Of a stretch of DNA of 54,594 bases, positions 14,904 to 22,566 are shown in pieces. The stretch covers positions 1 to 54,594 of the forward strand of contig JANXAP010000025.1 of NCBI GenBank assembly GCA_025062275.1, given 5' to 3'. Within the stretch, counting starts at the first letter, position 1. The number at the start of each line of letters is the position of its first letter. Origin of the DNA: Dehalococcoidia bacterium (GTDB taxonomy: Bacteria > Chloroflexota > Dehalococcoidia > SM23-28-2 > HRBIN24). The position numbers were made by a program, and so were the translations under genes. The notes under the pieces are model-generated. The model was not told where the DNA came from and made no database searches. It was given only the letters and a program-made list of their open reading frames with translations.

Positions 14904-17516
14904 TTATACGCCTCTGCGGGAAGGCACAGCGTCCCCCCGCCCCAGGCCACGGCGTGCCCGTTCGCGAAGCTCGTAGAGTCGGGTGATGGCCTCCAGCGGC
15001 GTGAGAGAGTCCACGTCCAGGGAGGCCAGCTCCTCCAGCAGGCCCAGGCCGTCCACGGCCAGCGGCAGCTGCACCGCCGGCTCGCCCCGGCCCCGACGGC
15101 GTTGGAACCGCTGACGGGAGGCCGACTCCATCTCCTGCAATAGCTCCTGGGCGCGGGCCACTACCGGCCGCGGCAGGCCAGCCAGCTCCGCCACCTGCAC
15201 CCCGTAGGAGCGGTCGGCGCCTCCCGGCAGCACCCGGTGCAGGAAGACGATGCGGCCTCCTTCCTCGGCCACCGCCACGTGGTAGTTGCGCACCCGCGGC
15301 AGGAAGGCCGCCAGGTCCACCAGCTCATGGTAATGAGTGGCAAAAAGGGTCCTGGCCGCTACCTCGGGACGGTTGTGCAGGAACTCGACCACCGCCCTGG
15401 CGATGGCCATGCCGTCGTAGGTGGAAGTGCCGCGGCCTATCTCGTCGAACAGCAGCAGCGAGCGTGGGGTGGCGCCGTGCAGCATGGCTGCCGTCTCCAC
15501 CATCTCCACCATGAAGGTGGAGCGGCCGCCAGCGATGTCGTCGCTGGCACCGATACGGGTGAAGATGCGATCCACCACACCTATGCGCGCCTCACGGGCG
15601 GGGACGAAGCTGCCCACCTGGGCCATGATGACGATGAGGGCCACCTGTCGCAGATAGGTGGACTTGCCGGCCATGTTGGGCCCCGTGAGCAACATGATCC
15701 GGCACCCGTCCCGCGACAGATGGGTGTCGTTGGGCACGAAGGCCCCTTCCGGCAGGGTCCGCTCCACTACCGGATGGCGTCCATCAACGATGCGTATCTC
15801 GTCGCCGTCGTCCACCTCGGGCCGGACGTAGCCGTAGCGGACGGCGGCCCCGGCCAGGGCGCAGTAGACGTCCACCTCGGCCACGGCCTGGGCCAGAGAG
15901 AGGACACGGCCCGTCCAGGCGGACACCTGGGCGCATACCTGGCGAAAGAGCTCTCTCTCCAGGGCCTCCTGCCGCTCGCGGGCGTGCAGGATGCGGTATT
16001 CCAGGTCCTTCAGCTCCGGCGTCACGAAGCGCTCGGCCTCGGTGAGGGTCTGTCGACGCTCGTAGTCGGAGGGCACCAGATGCAGGTTGGCCCTGGTGAC
16101 CTCGATGTAGTAGCCGAAGACCTTGTTGTAGCCGACCTTCAGGGAACGGATGCCGGTGCGTTCCCGCTCTCGCGCCTCCAGTTGGGCCAGCAGTTGCCTG
16201 GCGTCCCGCTGCAGCTCCCGCAGTTCGTCCAGCTCCTTCGAGAAGCCAGGGCGGATGACCCCACCCTCCTCGAAGGAGCCGGGGTCGTCGGCGACGGCGC
16301 GGGCGATGAGGTCGGCCACTTCCTGTAGGGGCGACAGGCGGGCGAGCATGTCTTCCAGCAGGACCCGAGACCCCCTGGGCACTCGCTCCAGGTCGCAGTC
16401 CAGGGCCTCCCGCAAGGAGGACACCAGGGCGAGGCCCCGGCCCAGGGCAGCCAGGTCGCGAGGGGTGGCGACGCCAGCGGTGGTGCGGGTCATGAGACGC
16501 TCCAGGTCCGGCATGCGCGCCAGCACCTGGGCCACCCGCTCCCGGCGCAGCGCCGAGTCGAAGAACACCTGCACGCAGTCCTGGCGACGTCGTATCGCCT
16601 CCACGTCCAGCAGCGGCTGCCCCAGCCAGCGACGCAACAGCCGGGAGCCCATGCTGGTGCGCGTCAGGTCCAGCACCGACAGCAGGGAGGCGCCGTCGTC
16701 GCCCCGCAGGGGACGAAAGATCTCCAGGTTGCGGCGAGCGGCAGCGTCCAGCAGCATGTAGGCGCCGGGGCTGTAGACCTGCAGGCGCACCAGCCCCGAC
16801 AGGGCAGGGCGTTGATTCTCCTCCAGATAGGCCAGGATGGCCGCGGCCGCGCGCACGGCCAGCGGTTCCCCGTCCAGCCCCAGGGCATCGAGGCCCGGCG
16901 CCCCGAAGTGGCCGAGGAGCCGCTCGCGTGCCGCCTCCAGGTCATGAGCGTCGGCGGGCAGAGGCGAAACGCGGACGCCCTCGGGTGCTGCGGCGTCGCC
17001 GCAGAGCAGCTCGGCTGGCCGTATCCGCTCCAGCTCGGTCATCGCCTCCTGGGAGGGAAGCTGGCAGCAGGCGAACTCGCCGGTGGAGACGTCGGCGTAG
17101 GCGATGCCGGCCTCCTCGCCCTCCATAACCAGGGCAGCCAGATAGTTGCTGTCCCGCTGGGGCAGGAGGGCCTCCTCCACCACGGTCCCGGGGGTGACGA
17201 CGCGAACCACCTCCCGCGGCAGCAGTCGCTTCCCCTTCCCGGGGGCCTCCATCTGCTCGCAGATGGCCACCTTGTGGCCGGCGGCGATGAGGCGGGCTAG
17301 GTGGGACTCGAGCGACTGATGAGGGATGCCGGCCAGGGGCACCCGCTTGCCCTTCCCTACTGGCCGCGAGGTGAGGGCTATGCCCAGCTCCCGGGCCACC
17401 ACCTGGGCATCGTCGTCGAAGGTCTCGTAGAAGTCGCCGAGACGAAAGAGGACGATGGCGTCGGGGTAGCGGCGCTTTATCTCCAGGTACTGGCGCCGCA
17501 TGGGCGCCTCGGCCAT
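14904..17516 (-). CDS. mutS: DNA mismatch repair protein MutS
   Basis: An 870-residue MutS, close to the usual 850. The mismatch-reading motif is in FRLGDFYETFDDDA near residue 30 (Phe-x-Glu). The ATPase domain has Walker A TGPNMAGKST, Walker B LLLFDEIGRGTSTYDG and the ATHYHEL motif. The start at 17516 follows GGGGAGG by six bases; a longer frame to 17606 is not MutS-like. The C-terminal tail is short and ends by overlapping the alternative start of the phosphotransferase gene. It works with the MutL encoded downstream. Confidence 0.96.
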   Translation of the reverse strand: MAEAPMRRQYLEIKRRYPDAIVLFRLGDFYETFDDDAQVVARELGIALTSRPVGKGKRVPLAGIPHQSLESHLARLIAAGHKVAICEQMEAPGKGKRLLPREVVRVVTPGTVVEEALLPQRDSNYLAALVMEGEEAGIAYADVSTGEFACCQLPSQEAMTELERIRPAELLCGDAAAPEGVRVSPLPADAHDLEAARERLLGHFGAPGLDALGLDGEPLAVRAAAAILAYLEENQRPALSGLVRLQVYSPGAYMLLDAAARRNLEIFRPLRGDDGASLLSVLDLTRTSMGSRLLRRWLGQPLLDVEAIRRRQDCVQVFFDSALRRERVAQVLARMPDLERLMTRTTAGVATPRDLAALGRGLALVSSLREALDCDLERVPRGSRVLLEDMLARLSPLQEVADLIARAVADDPGSFEEGGVIRPGFSKELDELRELQRDARQLLAQLEARERERTGIRSLKVGYNKVFGYYIEVTRANLHLVPSDYERRQTLTEAERFVTPELKDLEYRILHARERQEALERELFRQVCAQVSAWTGRVLSLAQAVAEVDVYCALAGAAVRYGYVRPEVDDGDEIRIVDGRHPVVERTLPEGAFVPNDTHLSRDGCRIMLLTGPNMAGKSTYLRQVALIVIMAQVGSFVPAREARIGVVDRIFTRIGASDDIAGGRSTFMVEMVETAAMLHGATPRSLLLFDEIGRGTSTYDGMAIARAVVEFLHNRPEVAARTLFATHYHELVDLAAFLPRVRNYHVAVAEEGGRIVFLHRVLPGGADRSYGVQVAELAGLPRPVVARAQELLQEMESASRQRFQRRRGRGEPAVQLPLAVDGLGLLEELASLDVDSLTPLEAITRLYELRERARRGLGRGDAVPSRRGV

Positions 17517-17649
17517 GTCAGACCTCCCCTCTCGCCGCCTACCGGGGGCGCTGGCCCCTTTTTGCCGCTCATTATAGGGCGGCAGAGGCCTATCGGTAAC
17601 GGTCAACGGTCTCTCGGCGGACTCGGGGCTGTCCTCGCAGTGGAGGTCG

Positions 17650-19560
17650 CTAGCTGACGTAGGCGTCCAGCACGCCGATGGCCTGCGGGGCCACTTCCTT
17701 GCAGGCGTTGCAGCGGATGCAACGCCCCTGGTCTATGCGATAGGAGCCGTCGTCCTTGACGATGGCCTGGGTGGGGCAGATGTCGGCGGCCTGCGCCAGC
17801 GACTCGTCCTGCGCCACCACCTCGTAGCGCACCAGCCCGCGACAGGCCTTGGCCGGGCAGCGGCGGTGCAACAGGTGTTCTTGGAACTCGTCCTGGAACA
17901 GGTCCAGAAGCGACAGAATGATGGTCGGTGCCGCCTGTCCGTGGGCGCAGTTGGCGTTGCGCATGGCGTTGGGCAGCAGCCTCAGCAGCTCCAGGTCCTC
18001 GGGACGGCCGCCGCCCTGGGAGATGCGCCGCAATATCTCCTGCAGCCGCCTGGTGCCAGCGAAGCAGGTGGTGCAGCGGCCGCAGGACTCGTCCTCGGCG
18101 AACCACTCGAAGTAGACGGCCAGGTCGACCACGCAGGAGGAGTCGTCCAGGACCACCAGCCCGCCAGCGCCCATCAGCATGCCTATCTCGCGGAAGGGCT
18201 CCGGCTCCAGGGGGAGCCCGTCCTCGGCCAGTATGCGGGAGGCTGGCGCCACGCCCGACAGGGGCCCGCCTGGCTGGACCCCCTTGAGCTTGCGTCCTTC
18301 GGGCGGGCCTCCCGCAGCCACCATGATGACGTCCCGCACCGGCGTGCCCAGGGGCACCTCCAGCACGCCCACCCGCCGCACCTGTCCCGACAGGCTGAAC
18401 ATCTTGGTGCCCTTATTGCGCTCGCTACCTACAGCGGCATACCAGGCGGCACCATGGCGCAGGATGAGGGGGACGTTGGCATAGGACTCGACGTTGTTGA
18501 CGTTGGTGGGCTTGGCGAACACGCCGGCCTGGGCGGGATAGGGCGGACGGATCTTGGGCATTCCCCGCACGTCCTCCAGAGAGGATATGAGGCCCGTCTC
18601 CTCGCCGCAGACGTAGCTGCCGGCGCCCCTCACCACTTCCAGGTCGCAGGTGAGGTCGGAGCCGAGGATGTTCCGGCCCAGGAGGCCCCGCTCCCGCGCC
18701 TGTTCCACCGCCCTACGCATTCGCTCCACCGGCAACGGGTACTCGTCGCGGATGTAGATGTAGCCGTAGGAGGCGCCGGTGGCACGGGCGGCTATCAGCA
18801 TGCCCTCGATGATCAGGTGGGGATCGCCCTCCATGAGGCTGCGGTTTACGAAGGCACCCGGGTCGCCCTCGTCGGCGTTGCAGATGAGGTACTTGGGCGA
18901 GCCGCTGGCCTGCCGCAGGAAGTCCCACTTGCGTCCCGTGGGGAAGGCGGCACCGCCCCTGCCCCACAGCCCCGAGTCCAGGACCTCCTTGATGACCTCC
19001 TCGGGGGTCATGGTCAGGGCCTTGGCCAGGCCCTCGTAGCCTCCGCGGGCGATGTAGTGGTCTATCTCCTCGGCACCGATGTGCCCCACGTTGGCCATGA
19101 GTCGCCGCACCTGGAGGCGCATCCAGTCCGTCTGGGCCAGGTCTGGCAGCCCCTCCACGGGGGTGCCACGGTAGCCCTCCAAACGCTCCTCCTCATAGAG
19201 GACCACGCCCAGGGCCAGGTCCGGCAGCACCTTGGCCTCGCCCAGCACGGCATCCAGCAGGCGCGGCACCTGGTCGGCAGTGACGCGTCCGTAGAGGACC
19301 CGGGGCAGGCCCGGCAGGTGCACGTCCACCACGGGGTCGGCGAAGCACAGTCCCGGGCAGCCCACCACCAGGACATCGGCCTGGGCGCCCCGGCGCGACA
19401 GCTCCTCGCGGAGGGCCCGCAGGGTCTCGTCGGCGCCGGCGGCACGGGTGCAGGTGGAGATGGCGACCCGGAAAAGGGGCCGGGCAGGCCGGACTACGGC
19501 CTCCCAGGCGGGGCGTGCCGCCTCCTGAAGCTGTCGATAGGCCTCCAGCGGGTCGGCCAT
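17650..19560 (-). CDS. NuoF/HoxF-like NADH-binding diaphorase subunit with fused ferredoxin domain
   Basis: A 636-residue flavo-iron-sulfur protein. In order: an N-terminal thioredoxin-like [2Fe-2S] region (Cys in STCTRAAG and VGCPGLCFAD), the NuoF core with GRGGAAFPTGRKW and the NADH-binding NADEGDPGAF, the FMN-binding region, a [4Fe-4S] site (ESCGRCTTCFAGT plus a later NCAHG Cys), and a C-terminal 2x[4Fe-4S] domain of which only one cluster motif is complete (CIRCNACKEVAP; CPTQAI contributes). This layout matches the NAD-reducing subunits of soluble hydrogenases and formate dehydrogenases. No catalytic large subunit is adjacent; it is paired only with the NuoE-like gene one base upstream. 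Confidence 0.9.
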   Translation of the reverse strand: MADPLEAYRQLQEAARPAWEAVVRPARPLFRVAISTCTRAAGADETLRALREELSRRGAQADVLVVGCPGLCFADPVVDVHLPGLPRVLYGRVTADQVPRLLDAVLGEAKVLPDLALGVVLYEEERLEGYRGTPVEGLPDLAQTDWMRLQVRRLMANVGHIGAEEIDHYIARGGYEGLAKALTMTPEEVIKEVLDSGLWGRGGAAFPTGRKWDFLRQASGSPKYLICNADEGDPGAFVNRSLMEGDPHLIIEGMLIAARATGASYGYIYIRDEYPLPVERMRRAVEQARERGLLGRNILGSDLTCDLEVVRGAGSYVCGEETGLISSLEDVRGMPKIRPPYPAQAGVFAKPTNVNNVESYANVPLILRHGAAWYAAVGSERNKGTKMFSLSGQVRRVGVLEVPLGTPVRDVIMVAAGGPPEGRKLKGVQPGGPLSGVAPASRILAEDGLPLEPEPFREIGMLMGAGGLVVLDDSSCVVDLAVYFEWFAEDESCGRCTTCFAGTRRLQEILRRISQGGGRPEDLELLRLLPNAMRNANCAHGQAAPTIILSLLDLFQDEFQEHLLHRRCPAKACRGLVRYEVVAQDESLAQAADICPTQAIVKDDGSYRIDQGRCIRCNACKEVAPQAIGVLDAYVS

Positions 19561-19561
19561 C

Positions 19562-20095
19562 CTATCCTCCCCGTGCCTCCCGCTTCAGCCGTCGGGCCAG
19601 CTCGATGGCCGAGGCTACTGTCAGGGGGCCGATGTAGCGTCCTCCCACCCGCACCAGGGGTGCCAGGTGACAGGTGCCATCGCACTGGACAAGACGCAGG
19701 CCGAGGGCGCCGTCGGGAGTGCTCTCGTTCATGCGGCAGCCCAGCTCCGCCTCGAGGGCAAGGCGGATGTTGCGGGAGCCTTTGAGGAGGCAGGCGGGGC
19801 CGCTGCACCACTGGACCTCCACCCTGGGGGGCGGCTCGGTCCGTATCTCCGAGTAGAAGGTGATGGTTCCCCATACCAGGGCGGGGGTGGTCTTGAACTT
19901 GGCAGCGAGGAAGGGGACAGCCTCCCTGGGCACGTAGCCCAGCTCGTGCTGGATGCGGTGCAGGGCCTCCAGCATCTGGGCGCGGTCGGGCTCCAGGTCG
20001 GCGATGAGGGCCTGGACGCGCGCCGCGACGCCGGTGTCGTCCTCGATGAAGTCGATGGGAGTGAAACGAGAGGAGTGACGCGAAGTGAGTCCCAT
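19562..20095 (-). CDS. NuoE-like thioredoxin-fold [2Fe-2S] subunit
   Basis: A 177-residue subunit with an N-terminal helical bundle (ALHRIQHELGYVPREAV, typical of NuoE) and a thioredoxin-like [2Fe-2S] domain. The four Cys are in WCSGPACLL and QCDGTCHLAP; the first pair is spaced C-x4-C as in NuoE. It passes electrons between the flavin subunit and its partner. The stop is one base before the start of the NuoF-like gene, and a promoter with a TACAAT -10 element precedes it. Confidence 0.9.
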   Translation of the reverse strand: MGLTSRHSSRFTPIDFIEDDTGVAARVQALIADLEPDRAQMLEALHRIQHELGYVPREAVPFLAAKFKTTPALVWGTITFYSEIRTEPPPRVEVQWCSGPACLLKGSRNIRLALEAELGCRMNESTPDGALGLRLVQCDGTCHLAPLVRVGGRYIGPLTVASAIELARRLKREARGG

Positions 20096-20109
20096 GGCCC
20101 TTCCCTGGC

Positions 20110-20139
20110 ATTGTAATTGTTTTCACCAGCCGCGGGCAA
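20110..20139 (-). promoter_or_regulatory. Promoter of the diaphorase pair
   Basis: On the minus strand TTGCCC (20139-20134) and TACAAT (20115-20110) are separated by 18 bp, about 15 bp before the ATG at 20095. It is divergent from the neighbouring rightward gene. Confidence 0.5.
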
Positions 20140-20178
20140 GGGCTGCCGCAGGCCCTTCTGCCAGCCGACCCGTCAGCC

Positions 20179-20184
20179 TATACT
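20179..20184 (+). promoter_or_regulatory. -10 element next to the start of the flippase-like gene
   Basis: TATACT lies seven bases before the in-frame GTG at 20192. If used as a -10 element, transcription would start at or beside that GTG, giving a leaderless mRNA. There is no Shine-Dalgarno sequence here. Confidence 0.4.
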
Positions 20185-20191
20185 GGGGCCT

Positions 20192-21223
20192 GTGACGGCC
20201 GTGGTCGGGATGATGCGGGGCTGGCTGCGCAGCGGACGCCTCTGGCTGGGGCTGGCCGGCACTGCCCTCTTCCTGGGCCTCTTCTTCGCTCGTACCGACC
20301 TGGAGGGTCTGTGGGACTCCCTGCGCGAGGCCGATTACCGCTGGGCCGTCCCCGCCGTGGCCCTGTGGTTCGTATCGGCCTGGTTCCGGAGCCTGCGCTG
20401 GAGCCTGCTGCTGCGTCACCTGGCCCGCCTCGGGACAGGCGCCCTCTATCCGGTGCTGGTCATCGGCTACATGGCCAACAACCTGTTGCCCGCCCGCCTG
20501 GGGGAAGTGGTGAGGGCCTACGTCATGGGCCAGCGCTATGGCCTGAGCAAGATGTCCGTGCTCGGCTCCATCGCCAGCGAGCGGCTGATGGACGCGCTGG
20601 TGCTGCTGGTGCTGATGACCTCGGCTGCCGCCTTCGTGGGCCTGGAGGGGCATTTGCGGGCCCTCTCCCTAGGAGCCGTGGTCGTGGTGGCGGGCGGCTT
20701 TGCCGCGCTGTACTGGGCTGCCTCCCGCCGGCCGACGGTGGAGCGGACGCTGGCCGTGCTCCTGCGGCCCCTGCCTCCGACGCTGGCTTCCCGCTTGCGG
20801 AGTGCCGTGGACGCCTTTCTGGAGGGAACGGCAGCCCTGCGCTCGCCCCTGCTGCTGGTGGCGGTGGCCCTGTGCGGAGGAATAGCCTGGTTGCTGGAGG
20901 CTGGCATGTATTACCTGGTGGGCCGGGCCTTCGACCTGCGGGAGGGGTTCGCCGTCTACCTGGTGCTGGCCGGGGCAGCTAACTTGGCCATCACCGTCCC
21001 TTCCACCTCGGGCGGCATCGGCCCCTTCGAGTGGGCGTCGCGAGAGGTCCTGGTGGCCGTGGGGGTGGCCAGCGGCACAGCCTCGGCTTACGCCCTGGCC
21101 CTCCATGGGCTGCTGCTGGTGCCCGTCATCGTGGTCGGCCTCCTCTTCCTGTGGGCAGTGCAGCTCTCGCCCACGGCAGCGCTGGCGCCGGCCGAAGAGG
21201 CGACTGCGGAGGTGAGGGATTGA
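20192..21223 (+). CDS. Lysylphosphatidylglycerol synthase TM region/UPF0104 membrane protein
   Basis: A polytopic membrane protein of about 343 residues from GTG 20192, with about eight hydrophobic helices. It fits the UPF0104/AglD-like family (TIGR00374): the N-terminal VPAVALWFVSAWFRSLRWS, the YMANNLLPARLGEVVRAYVM motif, and near the end the typical VPSTSGGIGPFEWASREVL. Members act in envelope lipid or polysaccharide processes, often with glycosyltransferases. The upstream frame to 20117 is not membrane-like. ATG 20213 is an alternative start. Its stop overlaps the TTG start of the next gene. Confidence 0.82.
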   Translation: MTAVVGMMRGWLRSGRLWLGLAGTALFLGLFFARTDLEGLWDSLREADYRWAVPAVALWFVSAWFRSLRWSLLLRHLARLGTGALYPVLVIGYMANNLLPARLGEVVRAYVMGQRYGLSKMSVLGSIASERLMDALVLLVLMTSAAAFVGLEGHLRALSLGAVVVVAGGFAALYWAASRRPTVERTLAVLLRPLPPTLASRLRSAVDAFLEGTAALRSPLLLVAVALCGGIAWLLEAGMYYLVGRAFDLREGFAVYLVLAGAANLAITVPSTSGGIGPFEWASREVLVAVGVASGTASAYALALHGLLLVPVIVVGLLFLWAVQLSPTAALAPAEEATAEVRD

Positions 21224-22566
21224 GCGGCGAGGGCAAACGGGTGGCCATCGTCGGCGGCGGCGTGGCGGGACTGACGGCCGCTTACCGGCTGTTGCAGCGG
21301 GGCTTCCAGGTGCACGTCTACGAGGCAGGCCCCGAGTGGGGCGGGCTGGTGCGGACCTTTGAGGTGGGCGGAGGGCGCATCGAGTGTTTCTATCACCACA
21401 TTTTCACCACCGACACGACCATCGTCGCCCTGCTGGAGGAGCTGGGGCTGTCGCCCCGGCTGGTATGGCGCGATTCCAAGGTGGGCATCTACTACCAGGG
21501 ACGCCTCTACCCCTTCGTAACGCCCATCGACCTGCTGCGCTTCACTCCCGTGGGTCTGCTGGACCGCCTTCGCCTGGGCCTCATGGGCCTCTACCTCCGC
21601 AGGCAGCGGGACGGCGATCGCTTCATGGGCATCACCGCCCGCGAATGGGTCTCGCGCTTCGCTGGCCAGCGCAACTGGGATGTGGTATGGGGACCCCTCT
21701 TCCGTGGCAAGTTCGGAGACATGGCCGACCAGGTGAGCATGGTCTGGCTCTGGAACAAGGTCCGCCTTCGCTTCTCCTCCCGTCGTGGCGGGCCGTTGCA
21801 GAAGGAGGTGCTGGGGTACCTGCTGGGGTCCTTCGGCCTGATGGTGGACGAGCTGGTGGCCCGCATCCGTGCCCTGGGCGGACACCTGCACGCCGCGACG
21901 CCCGTCCAGAGGGTGATAGTGGAGGACGGACGGGCCACGGGCGTCCTGCTGGCCGACGGCACCCCGGCACCCGCCGATGCCGTCGTGGCGACGGTGGCCA
22001 ACCGCATCTTCCTGCAGTTGGCCCCGCAGCTCCCCCAGGACTACGTCGCCCTCTGCCGCGGCATACCATACCAGGACGCCCTGTGCATGGTGCTGGCCCT
22101 GCGCCGCCCTCTCACACGCTTCTACTGGCTGAACATCAACGACCGCGGTTTCCCCTTCCTGGCCCTGGTGGAGCACACCAACTTCATCGGCCCGGAGAAC
22201 TACGGCGGCCAGCACGTGCTCTACATCTCCAATTACCTGGAGAAGGGGCATCCCTACTTCAGCATGAGCGACGAGGAGCTGTGGGCCGTTTACCGACCTT
22301 ACCTGGCCCGCATCAACCCCGAGTTCGACGACTCATGGGTGACGGGGCGCTGGGTCTTCAAAGGTGCCGATGCCCAGCCCGTGTTCACGGTGGAGAACGC
22401 CGGACGCGTCCCTCCCCACCGGACGCCCATCGCCGGGCTGTATCTGGCGAACATGTCGCAGATCTTCCCGGAAGACAGGGGCCAGAACTACAGCATCCGC
22501 CTGGGTGAGCAGGTGGCAGAGCTGGTGGCTCGGGACATGGCCCGCGTCTCGTCTTATGTCATCTAG
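21220..22566 (+). CDS. FAD-dependent amine-oxidase/protoporphyrinogen-oxidase-like protein
   Basis: A 448-residue flavoprotein. The N-terminal dinucleotide-binding motif is VAIVGGGVAGLTAAYRL, followed by VYEAGPEWGGLV; the C-terminal FAD-binding segment includes GLYLANMSQIFPEDRGQNYS. The TTG start at 21220 overlaps the previous stop (TTGA) and is preceded by GGAGGTGAGG. Related proteins are phytoene-desaturase or UDP-galactopyranose-mutase-like FAD enzymes found in polysaccharide clusters. Substrate unknown. It ends in an 8-bp overlap with the convergent membrane protein gene. Confidence 0.85.
   Translation: MSGEGKRVAIVGGGVAGLTAAYRLLQRGFQVHVYEAGPEWGGLVRTFEVGGGRIECFYHHIFTTDTTIVALLEELGLSPRLVWRDSKVGIYYQGRLYPFVTPIDLLRFTPVGLLDRLRLGLMGLYLRRQRDGDRFMGITAREWVSRFAGQRNWDVVWGPLFRGKFGDMADQVSMVWLWNKVRLRFSSRRGGPLQKEVLGYLLGSFGLMVDELVARIRALGGHLHAATPVQRVIVEDGRATGVLLADGTPAPADAVVATVANRIFLQLAPQLPQDYVALCRGIPYQDALCMVLALRRPLTRFYWLNINDRGFPFLALVEHTNFIGPENYGGQHVLYISNYLEKGHPYFSMSDEELWAVYRPYLARINPEFDDSWVTGRWVFKGADAQPVFTVENAGRVPPHRTPIAGLYLANMSQIFPEDRGQNYSIRLGEQVAELVARDMARVSSYVI

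Noticed and set aside
17866-19785. 639-codon rightward frame opposite the NuoF-like gene
   Set aside because: Composition is that of a complementary-strand shadow and there is no recognisable domain; the minus-strand protein has all family motifs.
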